A stretch of DNA of 64,000 nt from JACPUW01 sp049115495 (GTDB taxonomy: Bacteria; Bacteroidota; Bacteroidia; CAILMK01; JACPUW01): the NCBI GenBank assembly GCA_049115495.1, contig JAGDZV010000002.1:649269-713268 (forward strand), read 5' to 3'. Each line of letters begins with the position of its first letter. The first letter of the stretch is position 1. Under the pieces are notes generated by a model. The model had not been told where the DNA came from and ran no database searches. It worked only from the letters and a program-made list of their open reading frames with translations. This document shows, in pieces, positions 28,060 through 36,269 of the stretch. A program made the translations under genes and the position numbers.

Positions 28060-29064
28060 ATGATAAAATCGATTATTACTGGATTAGGCTACTATTTGCC
28101 TGAGAATGTGGTGACCAATGATGATTTGGCCCAAATGATTGATACCAACGATCAATGGATTACTGAGCGAACAGGCATAAAAGAACGAAGGTGGATAGAA
28201 CCGGGCACTGATACCACTTCTTCAATGGGTATTAAAGCAGCCACAATGGCCATTAAAAACGCAAAAATTGATAAAAATGAAATTGATTTCATCATTTTTG
28301 CCACGTTAAGCCCTGACTATTATTTTCCTGGACCAGGGGTTCAGGTTCAAGAAGCATTAGCCCTTGATACCGTTGGTGCACTTGATGTTAGAAACCAATG
28401 TAGTGGTTTTGTTTACGCCTTGTCCGTTGCAGATCAATACATTAAAAGCGGTATGTACAAGAATATACTTGTGATAGGTAGTGAGCATCATTCTGCAGGT
28501 TTAGAGAAAACCGATAGGGGAAGAGGCGTAACTGTAATTTTTGGAGATGGTGCCGGAGCAGCCGTGGTATCTGCAACTGAAGAAGAGGGAAGAGGTATTT
28601 TGTCTACCCATTTGCACTCTGAAGGTAAACATGCCAAAGAACTTGCACTTATATCACCAGCAACTCAGCATTGGGTAGATAAAATAATTGAAGACAATAA
28701 CCCAGATGATACTTCGTATTTTCCTTATATGAATGGGAATTTTGTTTTTAAGCATGCTGTTACAAGGTTTCCTCAAGTTATTATGGAAGCATTGCAACAG
28801 AACAACTTGCAGCCTTCTGATCTTAAGGTGTTAATACCTCACCAAGCCAATTTAAGAATTGCGCAATTTGTGCAAAAGACCATGCAATTAAGAGATGAAC
28901 AGGTGTATAACAATATTCAGAAATACGGTAATACTACGGCTGCATCTATTCCCATTGCTTTAGCTGAGGCATATGAGAATGGTATGATAGAAAAGGGCGA
29001 TCTTGTTTGCTTAGCAGCCTTTGGCAGTGGATTTACTTGGGCAAGCGCATTGATAAGGTGGTAA
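28060..29064 (+). CDS. fabH: 3-oxoacyl-ACP synthase III (FabH-type ketosynthase)
   Basis: It condenses acetyl-CoA or a branched acyl-CoA with malonyl-ACP to start fatty-acid synthesis. Started at the ATG at 28060 (MIKSIITGLGYYLPE) it has 334 residues; a GTG at 28021 would add 13. The catalytic triad is intact: Cys114 in RNQCSGF, His261 in IPHQANLR and Asn291 in KYGNTTAAS. It stands apart from plsX/fab genes, so it may be one of several FabH paralogs and could serve another acyl condensation. A hairpin terminator follows at 29086-29109. Confidence 0.92.
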   Translation: MIKSIITGLGYYLPENVVTNDDLAQMIDTNDQWITERTGIKERRWIEPGTDTTSSMGIKAATMAIKNAKIDKNEIDFIIFATLSPDYYFPGPGVQVQEALALDTVGALDVRNQCSGFVYALSVADQYIKSGMYKNILVIGSEHHSAGLEKTDRGRGVTVIFGDGAGAAVVSATEEEGRGILSTHLHSEGKHAKELALISPATQHWVDKIIEDNNPDDTSYFPYMNGNFVFKHAVTRFPQVIMEALQQNNLQPSDLKVLIPHQANLRIAQFVQKTMQLRDEQVYNNIQKYGNTTAASIPIALAEAYENGMIEKGDLVCLAAFGSGFTWASALIRW

Positions 29065-29085
29065 TTCTTAAAATGTTAAAAGTAA

Positions 29086-29109
29086 AAACCCCGCTGCAAA
29101 GCGGGGTTT
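29086..29109. terminator. Rho-independent terminator between convergent genes
   Basis: Perfect 10-bp arms AAACCCCGCT and AGCGGGGTTT surround a GCAA loop. The T-tract is better in the minus direction (TTTTT) than in the plus direction, so it serves the small secreted-protein gene at least as well as fabH. Confidence 0.85.
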
Positions 29110-29125
29110 CATTAACTAAAATACT

Positions 29126-29449
29126 TCATAACACCTTTTCTTCGGGCTCTATTCTTTTTTTGATTTTGCTAGGCACCGCAGTTTTCTCGTCGAGCCACAT
29201 GTTAGGTTCATTTTTATTTTCAACAAGTTTTATTTGGTTTATCGCATTGCCATTAAAATCATAAATAATTGCGTGGTCACCAAATGTTAGAGTTTTGAAA
29301 TAAAAGCCAATGGCGTTGCCAGATTCGTTGTATACGAATATTTTGTCATGGTTATATACGTCAGATTTATAATCTAATTCTTGAGCATTTACGTTTGCTG
29401 CAATTAGTAAAGTTGTTGCGAGAATTGTAATAATTTTTTGAACCAACAT
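29126..29449 (-). CDS. Small secreted protein of unknown function
   Basis: This is 107 residues from the ATG at 29449, which gives a clean signal peptide ending NVNAQ; an ATG at 29476 adds nine residues. The mature part is a short beta-rich domain with FVYNESGNAIGFYFK and AIIYDFNGNAINQIKL, suggesting two related hairpins, and a basic tail KIKKRIEPEEKVL. No family is recognised. It converges on fabH with a shared terminator. Confidence 0.6.
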   Translation of the reverse strand: MLVQKIITILATTLLIAANVNAQELDYKSDVYNHDKIFVYNESGNAIGFYFKTLTFGDHAIIYDFNGNAINQIKLVENKNEPNMWLDEKTAVPSKIKKRIEPEEKVL

Positions 29450-29838
29450 CACTCTTACTTTTAATAACCCATGCAAGATCCTTCAAAAAAAAGAGACAAA
29501 CAATGAGCCAGGTCATCGTTGAGTTAAGTGTTTGATATTTAGATTAATAGTATTAAATCGTTAAGTTTGAAATCATTTAATCTACTTTATGCTTTCTGGC
29601 TACTAATCGAGCAACAACAAGTCTGAGTGTGCTCCAAACATTGTGAAGAAGTTTTATTACAACTTTCTTTTTCGACCCCATTTGTCGCCGAAACAAGTGA
29701 CATTTTTCTATAGAAGATCTAAAGCCTATGCCAATTTATCGGTAGGTAAGTAGATGGCTCCTATCAAACGGTAAGTATAAGGAGACACAAGAAATTAAAA
29801 TGAAATTCAGGAGATATACTATTTCACCACATTTTATA
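29450..29838. other. Intergenic region with a degraded hairpin repeat
   Basis: This 389-bp gap carries a degenerate copy of the 26560 element at 29672-29710, starting TCGACCCCATTTGTC and retaining AAGTGACAT. About 28 of 39 positions match the left part of the intact copy by eye, but the hairpin arms no longer pair well. I see no gene here. Confidence 0.55.
29672..29710. repeat. Degraded copy of the TCGACCC hairpin element
   Basis: An ungapped comparison with 26560-26598 shows TCGACCC, AT, TGTC, AA and GTGACAT conserved at the same offsets. The right half of the element is missing or unrecognisable. Confidence 0.55.
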
Positions 29839-30879
29839 CTACTCTTTATAAGCTTTAGTAATTAGGATTTGGCCGTTTGCAAATTTGGTATTTACTATAT
29901 ATAATCCAGATTTAAGGTTTGGAATATTATGGTTTAATGTGTTTTCGAAAGTTTCATAAACCCTGTGGCCATTTAAGTTATAAACCGAAAAAGATTCAAT
30001 GTCAATTTCTTTGGCATTTATAAGTGACAACATGTTTCCTTCAAACTTTGCCACAATTGGAGTTTTATGGTTTTCTTCAATACTTGATGGCCACCTTATA
30101 TCAAGGTTAATACATGAGCTATTATCGTTGTAGTTATCTTCTAAGGTTATCATAGCTGAATCAGTTAGAAGTGCTTTATAACTGGAATAGCATACTGTTA
30201 CTGTACTTCCTGCATCTACCTTGTTAAATTTATATTCGAAATTTTCATAAGCCGAATCACCGGGTGTTAGGTTGTTTCCTTCCCAGCCATATGGGGTTGG
30301 AGGTAGTATAAACTCTGTACCTTGTCTAGCATAGCCAAACATAAGATCTCCCTTTTTAAGCGTGTTTGTCCCTTCATTAACAACTTTAACTTGAAATGTA
30401 ACAATGCTATCGAAGCTTATTATGCTTCTATCACTCGGTGAAACCAGTTCAATTCTCAAATCGTTTGGAACAACCTCCATTACCACTAGCTTTAGCGATA
30501 AGGTGTCATTAGAAGGGTTAGTGTCATTTTTAGCTTTAAGGATAACATTTAAGCTAATGGTATCTTGATCAACTTCTGGAATAAGAATATCCATTGCAAA
30601 GGGCATACTTTGTTCACCCTTGCTTAAGGGTGGAATTGACATTTCAGGACTACCTTTTTCAACTTCCCCATTGTCTATTTGATAACTGATACTCATTTTT
30701 TCTCCAGCCAAAATATTTGTGTGTGCTTTTAAAAAAACGCCAATAGAACGGTATTGTCCTGATTTAACCGCGGCTAAATTTTGCAGGTTTGTTTTGTAAA
30801 CTGCTAAGTCTACATTTTGTGCATTTAATGTGCTCACAAGCATCATTAAAATCGATAAGCTAATGTAAATTGTTTTCAT
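29839..30879 (-). CDS. T9SS type A sorting-domain secreted protein with CARDB-like domains
   Basis: A secreted protein of 346 residues from the ATG at 30879, with signal peptide ending TLNAQ; an upstream ATG would add 14 residues. The body contains two CARDB/adhesion-like beta domains (YQIDNGEVEKG, LSLKLVVMEVVPNDLRIELV, VTFQVKVVNEGTNTLKKGD). The C-terminal about 70 residues are a type A T9SS domain with FSVYNLNGHRVYET and SGLYIVNTKFANGQ. The exact role is unknown; it is probably extracellular. The gene is monocistronic, 75 bp downstream of the thioredoxin-like gene stop. Confidence 0.8.
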   Translation of the reverse strand: MKTIYISLSILMMLVSTLNAQNVDLAVYKTNLQNLAAVKSGQYRSIGVFLKAHTNILAGEKMSISYQIDNGEVEKGSPEMSIPPLSKGEQSMPFAMDILIPEVDQDTISLNVILKAKNDTNPSNDTLSLKLVVMEVVPNDLRIELVSPSDRSIISFDSIVTFQVKVVNEGTNTLKKGDLMFGYARQGTEFILPPTPYGWEGNNLTPGDSAYENFEYKFNKVDAGSTVTVCYSSYKALLTDSAMITLEDNYNDNSSCINLDIRWPSSIEENHKTPIVAKFEGNMLSLINAKEIDIESFSVYNLNGHRVYETFENTLNHNIPNLKSGLYIVNTKFANGQILITKAYKE

Positions 30880-30996
30880 TTGTGGGTTTTGGTTAGAGCA
30901 ATAATCATTGCTGATTAGCAACTATTTAAACCAAAAATCACAAATGGAGAAATGAGTTTGTAAAAGGCCCTTTGCTCTATATTATTGGATACCCTT

Positions 30997-31407
30997 TTAT
31001 TTTAAAACTTCATTAGCTATTGAGATCAAATCATCAGGACTTTGATGACCTTCAAGTTGTTTCTGCAATTCTCCCGATTTATCAAAAAAGAACATAGCAG
31101 GCAAGGTTTCCCAGCTTACATCTCCCAGCTCTTCAGGGTAAGTAAAAACTTTGTCTTTGTTAAACTTTATGCAGATAAAGTCTTTCTCAAGAGTTGAAAT
31201 AAGCTTTTCACTGGTAAAGGTATTTTGTTTCATAAATAGACATGTTCCACACCAGGGCGCCATATAAACCATAAAAACGCCTTTGCCTTCCTTTTTTGCC
31301 TTAAGTAAAGCTTCCTTAAGTGGCATTTGCTCAAACTTCAATGAGCTAGTATTTGACATAGTAGCTGAAATCAAAAAGCTTGATAACACAATAATTAAAT
31401 ACTTCAT
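30997..31407 (-). CDS. Exported thioredoxin-fold protein
   Basis: A 136-residue protein with an N-terminal signal or anchor (LIIVLSSFLISATMS). The thioredoxin-fold active site Cys53-Gly-Thr-Cys56 lies in APWCGTC, and the cis-proline region is in WETLPAMFFF. The CGTC dipeptide and YMAPWC context fit the DUF953/thiol-disulfide interchange type used in the periplasm. It follows the BrkB-like membrane gene by 5 bp and is probably cotranscribed, though no functional link between them is established. Confidence 0.88.
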   Translation of the reverse strand: MKYLIIVLSSFLISATMSNTSSLKFEQMPLKEALLKAKKEGKGVFMVYMAPWCGTCLFMKQNTFTSEKLISTLEKDFICIKFNKDKVFTYPEELGDVSWETLPAMFFFDKSGELQKQLEGHQSPDDLISIANEVLK

Positions 31408-31412
31408 CTTAA

Positions 31413-32309
31413 CTATTTAAACGTTCTATGGCTTTTGTTATAAACATACCAAATCATAACAACTAGGGCACATAAATACATCCAAAGCATAGTTACAATT
31501 AATGCTCCTAATGACCCGTAGAATTTATTATACTGGGCAAAATTGTCAACATAATAACCATATCCATAAGAAATGAGCATTATTGAAACTGTACTAAGCG
31601 AAGCTCCTGGAGAAAAGAAGGTTAACCTTCTGGCTTTTGGAGTGCCCGTATGAAAAACAATGGCTACACTAAAATATGTTAGGAATATGAGAATGAACCA
31701 TTTTATGGCTTTTAGAGCAAAGTTTTCAATTACACTTAATTGTGCAACTCTATCGGCAAAATACACATAAGCTACTTCGCTTAATATGCTAATAGCTACG
31801 GCAATAATCACCAAGAAAGTAGCCAAAAACATTAGACCAAATGACTTTAGCTTCTGCTCCCAAAAACTGCCTGAAGGATCTAATGCCGCCAATAAAGCAC
31901 CAAAACCATTTGATGCGAAGTATATGGTAATAATGGTTGTAAGTGAAAGCAGTCCACCTCTTTTAGTTGTAATTAAATCTTGAAGCGTTTCATTAATTAG
32001 CTCAAATGCATTGGTTGGAATCGCTCCTTTAAAAAAGGTCAAAATCTCTTCTTGAAGGCCATCGATAGGAACAAATGGAATTAAGCTGAAAAGAACAATC
32101 ATAGCCGGGAAAAGCGCTATAAAGAAATTGAAAGCTATGGCAGATGCCTTTGTTGTTATAGCCTCATCTGGCAATTTAATCATAAAAAAACCTAGCACTT
32201 GAGCCATGTTTTTGTCTTTGTTGCCAGGAAAAGGGATGCGAGCCAAAAACTTACATAACCAGCGATATGGAATAAACCACTTGTAAAGCCAATTATGGAA
32301 TTCTTTCAT
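31413..32309 (-). CDS. YihY/BrkB-family membrane protein
   Basis: A 298-residue inner-membrane protein with six hydrophobic helices in the YihY/BrkB arrangement. Markers include ITTKASAIAFNFFIALFPAM in the first helix, PDEAIT just before it, and the terminal YGSLGALIVTMLWMYLCA stretch. The family was once called tRNA-processing RNase BN by mistake; its real role, perhaps envelope or export, is unknown. It is first in a two-gene operon with the thioredoxin-like protein. Confidence 0.9.
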   Translation of the reverse strand: MKEFHNWLYKWFIPYRWLCKFLARIPFPGNKDKNMAQVLGFFMIKLPDEAITTKASAIAFNFFIALFPAMIVLFSLIPFVPIDGLQEEILTFFKGAIPTNAFELINETLQDLITTKRGGLLSLTTIITIYFASNGFGALLAALDPSGSFWEQKLKSFGLMFLATFLVIIAVAISILSEVAYVYFADRVAQLSVIENFALKAIKWFILIFLTYFSVAIVFHTGTPKARRLTFFSPGASLSTVSIMLISYGYGYYVDNFAQYNKFYGSLGALIVTMLWMYLCALVVMIWYVYNKSHRTFK

Positions 32310-32382
32310 GTTTGCAAATTTCGTGAAAAATGTAATGTTCTGAGCCTTTTAAAGTGAGATAAGCTCCACATGTGGCTATGCT

Positions 32383-32482
32383 GTGAAATGCCTTTGGGGC
32401 GAGAAATGCTTCGCGAGATATGGCCTTGGGTAAGTGTATGGCTTCTCCATAATTTGGCCTTATGCAGAGATATGCGCTTTCC
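32383..32482. repeat. Degenerate tandem units of GAGAAATGC type in an intergenic gap
   Basis: In the 278-bp gap before the thioesterase gene, related units recur: GTGAAATGCCTTTGGGG (32383), GAGAAATGCTTCGC (32401), GAGATATGGCCTTGGG (32415) and AGAGATATGCGCTTTCC (32466). Spacing is irregular (14-50 bp). This looks like a decayed intergenic repeat; no coding potential was seen. Confidence 0.45.
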
Positions 32483-32587
32483 GCTTTATTAGTGGTTGAT
32501 TGTTTTTTTTTGATCTATTTCCAATCAATCACAATTGAATGTGAACCTATCTCAATCGTATCACAAACTCATCTCTGCTATACTGCT

Positions 32588-33010
32588 CTAAAAGGTTTCG
32601 CCAAGTGCTTTTGAGATCAAATCATGTACGTATTCTGGGCATCGGATTGGCCTTCTACTTTTAGAATCTACAAAGCATAGGTCGGTGCTTCCTTCATTGG
32701 CTTTATCGTCAGATTCATTATAAACTTCGTAGCTCAATTTCATTCTTGTTTTTGGCACTTCATCTATTGAGCAAACTACGGTTACAAGTTCATCATAGAG
32801 TATGGGCTTTTTAAATTTTGAGTTCACGTTTAAAACTGGCATTATTATGCCGCTGCGCTCCATTTCGGCGTATGAAAACCCTAAAGATCTCATTAATTCT
32901 ACACGTGCTGCTTCATAATATCGTGCATAATTGCTATGGTGCAAATAACCCATTTGGTCGCATTCACCATAGCGTACTCTAATTTTTAGTTTATTGCTAA
33001 AAGTGCTCAT
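32588..33010 (-). CDS. Acyl-CoA thioesterase, YbgC/4HBT family
   Basis: A 140-residue hotdog-fold thioesterase. The catalytic Asp18 lies in YGECDQMGYLHHSNYARYYE, the usual YbgC/4HBT motif, and the helix EAARVELMRSLG follows. It hydrolyses short or medium acyl-CoA or acyl-ACP. The start codon overlaps the stop of the OmpA-family gene by 1 bp, so they are coupled, although no biochemical link is evident. Substrate chain length cannot be read from sequence. Confidence 0.92.
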   Translation of the reverse strand: MSTFSNKLKIRVRYGECDQMGYLHHSNYARYYEAARVELMRSLGFSYAEMERSGIIMPVLNVNSKFKKPILYDELVTVVCSIDEVPKTRMKLSYEVYNESDDKANEGSTDLCFVDSKSRRPIRCPEYVHDLISKALGETF

Positions 33011-34320
33011 TATTTTCTAATAAGAATAATTTCTACCCGTCTATTTTTTTGCCTACCCTCATCAGTTTTATTGCTGTATTTTGGTTGAGTTTCGCCCAAG
33101 GCTTCAGAGCTAAAAACACTGAACCCTTTGTTTTTTAGTAAACTGTAAATTGTAGCTCTTCGCTTTTTTGAAAGCTGCAAGTTATAATCTTCTCCTGCGG
33201 TTGAATCGGTATGTGCTTTTAAATAAATTTTGTACTCTTCTGTTTTTACATCACCTAAATACTTTGTAATTGCAGAAACATGATCATCTAACAAGGCAAA
33301 CTCATCATTATCAAAATAAACTTCAAAAGCTATGGTATCTATGCGCTTGGTTTCTTTAATTAATAATTTAGGGTTGTTTTTAGTAAACTCAGCCAGTTTT
33401 GTGCTATCATCTCTGTAGTAGTAAGCAAAAGTTTTCATCATTGCCAAGCTGTCATTTGAAGCAACATTTGCAACAGGACTACCAAAGGATTCTTTTTCAA
33501 GAAAAACCCCACTATCATATCTCATATCGCCTACATCAGCTATTACAATTTTTAACCTGTACACTTCGCCTGCTGAAACCTTTGCCGTAGCCCTTAGTTT
33601 TTTAGTCATCCCATCAAACTCAATTTCTTTTAGCATTTCTGCCTCGCTCAACTCTTTTTGCCAGCTCTTGGGTTTAATTATCTTTTTATCTGCTTTTAAG
33701 TGGTTTGTAATAAACTCATCTTTATTAGCTACAAAATTTATATTATCAATACTAATCGGAATAATTTTAGGGCCAATTTTAAGACGCGCAATATTGGTGT
33801 AATAAGGGTAGCCGGGGCCCTTTATTAAAAAAGCAAAAGCATCATTAAAGCCTTTGCCTACATATTCTGGGTATTCTTCTGATGCAAAAAAGTAATAGAA
33901 GCCAATACTGTCTGAAAATGGTATAAAATCGAACTCAACCGATACGGCATCGCTCGTAAGCCTACCAATTAGATTACTTAGATCTTTATCGCCTGCCGAT
34001 AAAAATTCAGTACTTGTATTGGTAGTGTCATTAGGCCCTTTAATATCAGAAACCATTCCGGTGCTCAATATTAGCCCTTTAGAAACAAGGTCTTTTGATG
34101 TTTCAAAATCAAATAACCCAATGGAACCAGCCGGGGCTTTTACGTCAAAATGCCCGGTTAAAACACCATTACCAATAAGTGTTTTCTTAACCAGGTATTT
34201 ATAAACTTCATCGTTTTTGGTATCTGGCTCTTCAATTACAATTTGGCTATAAACTGTAATCGGAAGTAAAGTAATCCCAAGAATCAAAAAGTATTTGTAA
34301 GCCTTAACTAATGCGCTCAT
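33010..34320 (-). CDS. OmpA-family protein with choice-of-anchor L domain
   Basis: A 436-residue exported protein from the ATG at 34320 (a TTG at 34326 adds two residues), with signal peptide ending TVYSQ. Residues about 50-260 form a choice-of-anchor L domain with SKGLILSTG, FYYFFASEEYPEYVG and DAFAFLIKGPG. The C-terminal about 110 residues are OmpA-like and bind peptidoglycan: VYFDNDEFAL, then LKAHTDSTAGEDYNLQLSKK and GRQKNRRVEI. It probably ties a surface domain to the cell wall. It overlaps the thioesterase gene by 1 bp. Confidence 0.9.
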   Translation of the reverse strand: MSALVKAYKYFLILGITLLPITVYSQIVIEEPDTKNDEVYKYLVKKTLIGNGVLTGHFDVKAPAGSIGLFDFETSKDLVSKGLILSTGMVSDIKGPNDTTNTSTEFLSAGDKDLSNLIGRLTSDAVSVEFDFIPFSDSIGFYYFFASEEYPEYVGKGFNDAFAFLIKGPGYPYYTNIARLKIGPKIIPISIDNINFVANKDEFITNHLKADKKIIKPKSWQKELSEAEMLKEIEFDGMTKKLRATAKVSAGEVYRLKIVIADVGDMRYDSGVFLEKESFGSPVANVASNDSLAMMKTFAYYYRDDSTKLAEFTKNNPKLLIKETKRIDTIAFEVYFDNDEFALLDDHVSAITKYLGDVKTEEYKIYLKAHTDSTAGEDYNLQLSKKRRATIYSLLKNKGFSVFSSEALGETQPKYSNKTDEGRQKNRRVEIILIRK

Positions 34321-34380
34321 TCTCAAAAAATGATTGGCAAAGATAGACTTAAGAAGGTATCACTCCTTTTCATAGAATTA

Positions 34381-34388
34381 TATCTTTG
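34381..34388 (+). promoter_or_regulatory. Possible Bacteroidota -7 element
   Basis: TATCTTTG fits the TAnnTTTG -7 consensus of Bacteroidota, but no TTG element is found at the usual distance upstream. If it is real, transcription would begin after the TTG at 34386 and the dehalogenase would start at a later codon such as the TTG at 34407. Confidence 0.3.
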
Positions 34389-35072
34389 GTAAAAAATACA
34401 ATCAACTTGAAAGAATATCCTTTTAAATCATATAAACGATCTGTAATTGAATCAGAAGAAATGCTGAAAAAAAGTAGGTCTTTTTTTGAAGAAATGGATA
34501 CTAGGAGAACAATTCGTCATTTTTCTAGCAAGCATGTACCAAAAAAGGTAATTGAGAATATTGTAAGAACCGCCAGCACGGCACCTTCGGGAGCACATAA
34601 GCAACCTTGGACCTTTGCTATTGTTTCAAACCCTGAAATAAAAGCAAAAATTAGAGAAGCTGCCGAAAAAGAAGAGCAACTCAATTATCACGGCAGAATG
34701 AGCGATGTTTGGCTTAGAGATTTAGCACCACTTGGCACTGATGAACACAAGCCATTTCTTGAAATTGCACCTTATCTCATTATTGTTTTTAAAAAAGCAG
34801 TTGATATCGTTGAAGGAGAAAAAAGGAAAAATTATTACGTTAATGAGTCCGTAGGGCTTGCTTCGGGCTTTTTGCTTACCGCAATTCACAATGCCGGCCT
34901 TTGTTCTTTAACCCACACACCAAGCCCTATGGGGTTTCTTGATAAAATTTTGGAAAGGCCTGAAAATGAAAGGGCTTTTTTATTAATACCAGTGGGTTAT
35001 GCCGCCGAAAATGCTGAAGTGCCAGACATAAAGAGAAAAGAACTTGATGAAATAAGTGTTTGGTATGAATGA
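34386..35072 (+). CDS. Iodotyrosine deiodinase-type flavin dehalogenase (nitroreductase superfamily)
   Basis: A 228-residue FMN enzyme closely resembling iodotyrosine deiodinase. The FMN site has MDTRRTIRHFS and ASTAPSGAHKQPW. The three residues that hold the halotyrosine zwitterion in known deiodinases are conserved at the correct spacing: Glu97 and Tyr101 in EQLNYHGRM and Lys122 in GTDEHKPFL. The C-terminus matches as well (NESVGLASGFLLTAIHNAGL, PVGYAAENAEVPDIKRK). It would reductively remove halogen from tyrosines. The start is uncertain: TTG at 34386 overlaps a TATCTTTG promoter-like motif, and TTG at 34407 is the alternative. It overlaps the PhyH gene by 8 bp. Confidence 0.88.
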   Translation: MVKNTINLKEYPFKSYKRSVIESEEMLKKSRSFFEEMDTRRTIRHFSSKHVPKKVIENIVRTASTAPSGAHKQPWTFAIVSNPEIKAKIREAAEKEEQLNYHGRMSDVWLRDLAPLGTDEHKPFLEIAPYLIIVFKKAVDIVEGEKRKNYYVNESVGLASGFLLTAIHNAGLCSLTHTPSPMGFLDKILERPENERAFLLIPVGYAAENAEVPDIKRKELDEISVWYE

Positions 35073-35835
35073 AATTGAGCTTAAAGCAGAGTTTGAGAAA
35101 ACGGGTTTTGTTAAAATATCAGGTTTCTTTTCAGATAATGAACTTAACGATTTAAAATCCATCATCTCACAAGCTCAAGGCTCTGTGAAAAAAGAAAGTG
35201 GATTAAATCAAAAAGGGCTCATTTTCCATTCTAATCTATTTCAGGTTTCCGAAGATATTAGATTGTTTATAGCGCAACGTAAAATTTCAGGGTTGGTTGA
35301 AAGCTTTGCTGATGAAAAATTATGGGTGAGATGGGATCAAACCATTACTAAGTCTCCTGGAGGCAATCCTTTTCCTTGGCACAGAGATAATGCCTATAAT
35401 CAACTTATAGCCAAGCATTATCAATTTTGGATAGCCTTAACACCAATGAATAAAGAAAATGGTGGTTTATGGTTAATTCCTGAAAGCCATAATTGGCCCA
35501 AGCTCAAACACGAAAAGCCACTAAACCATTGGCAAGTTGATGTTAGTGATAAGGACCAAAACGCACAGGTAATAGAAGCAAATCCAGGAGATGTGGTTCT
35601 TTTTTCATCTCACATGCTGCATAAAACCGAGGTGAATAGAAGCGAATTTGATAGAACAGCCTATGTAATAGAGTTTATGCAGCAAAATCATTTTGATCCT
35701 AAAGTAGAACCCCCTTATTTTTTTATCGAAGAAGCAGCACCCAAAATTCTTAAAAAGCATCCGGCTCATAAGTGGTACAAAAGCTCAAAATCTAACCTTA
35801 TTAAAGAAGAAGAGCCAAAAGTGAGGTGGGTTTAA
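35065..35835 (+). CDS. PhyH-family Fe(II)/2-oxoglutarate dioxygenase
   Basis: A 256-residue non-heme iron oxygenase of the phytanoyl-CoA dioxygenase family. The iron triad is visible: His106-x-Asp108 in FPWHRDNAY and His186 in MLHKTEVNRS; Arg in FDRTAYV would bind 2-oxoglutarate. Its substrate is unknown. The ATG at 35065 overlaps the last 8 bp of the dehalogenase gene (ATGAATGA), so the two enzymes are translationally coupled and may act on the same aromatic or halogenated compound. An earlier in-frame GTG at 35056 would add three residues. Confidence 0.9.
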   Translation: MNEIELKAEFEKTGFVKISGFFSDNELNDLKSIISQAQGSVKKESGLNQKGLIFHSNLFQVSEDIRLFIAQRKISGLVESFADEKLWVRWDQTITKSPGGNPFPWHRDNAYNQLIAKHYQFWIALTPMNKENGGLWLIPESHNWPKLKHEKPLNHWQVDVSDKDQNAQVIEANPGDVVLFSSHMLHKTEVNRSEFDRTAYVIEFMQQNHFDPKVEPPYFFIEEAAPKILKKHPAHKWYKSSKSNLIKEEEPKVRWV

Positions 35836-35950
35836 TTATCCACTAAAAATCAAGGAGATTAGAGTGACATTAGATGAACAAGAATTATTTCGGAAATACT
35901 TATTCACAGGGTAAAGTTTAATCTAGATTAAGCAAGATGAAAGTAATTTT

Positions 35951-35985
35951 AACTTGAAAAAGTTGTTATTAAGGTGCACTTTTGC
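35951..35985 (+). promoter_or_regulatory. Possible promoter before the small ORF/TIGR04282 operon
   Basis: TTG at 35954-35956 and CACTTTTG at 35977-35984 (one mismatch to TAnnTTTG) are separated by 20 bp, the usual Bacteroidota spacing. Transcription from here would begin just before the ATG at 36018. Confidence 0.4.
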
Positions 35986-36017
35986 AAACCTTTTTTCAAA
36001 GTACTAAACTGAAGCGC

Positions 36018-36269
36018 ATGGAAGATGAAGAGATAATGAATGTACTGCTTGAAAAATTATATCAAGAAAGATTCAATTCAGGCATTTCGAGTGTGCGAAA
36101 TGCCCTTGCCGAAATGGAAATATTCCTGAGAAATAATCAGCTTAATAGAATAATGGCCGATGTAAAAAGCAATGGCTTTGCAATGATTTCAAAAGAAGAA
36201 GATGATTATCAGGCTCAGATTACACCTGAAGGCACCATGTATTGTGAAGACATCTTGATGATTAGGTAG
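36018..36269 (+). CDS. Small uncharacterised protein upstream of TIGR04282 enzyme
   Basis: This is 83 residues from the ATG at 36018; a TTG at 35982 would add 12 residues that overlap the putative promoter. It is mostly helical with a short beta wing (LNRIMADVKSNGFAMISKEE, then YQAQITPEGTMYC), which resembles a winged-helix domain. The strand pattern is suggestive only. The next gene starts at the base after its stop codon, so they are cotranscribed. No known family was recognised. Confidence 0.55.
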   Translation: MEDEEIMNVLLEKLYQERFNSGISSVRNALAEMEIFLRNNQLNRIMADVKSNGFAMISKEEDDYQAQITPEGTMYCEDILMIR

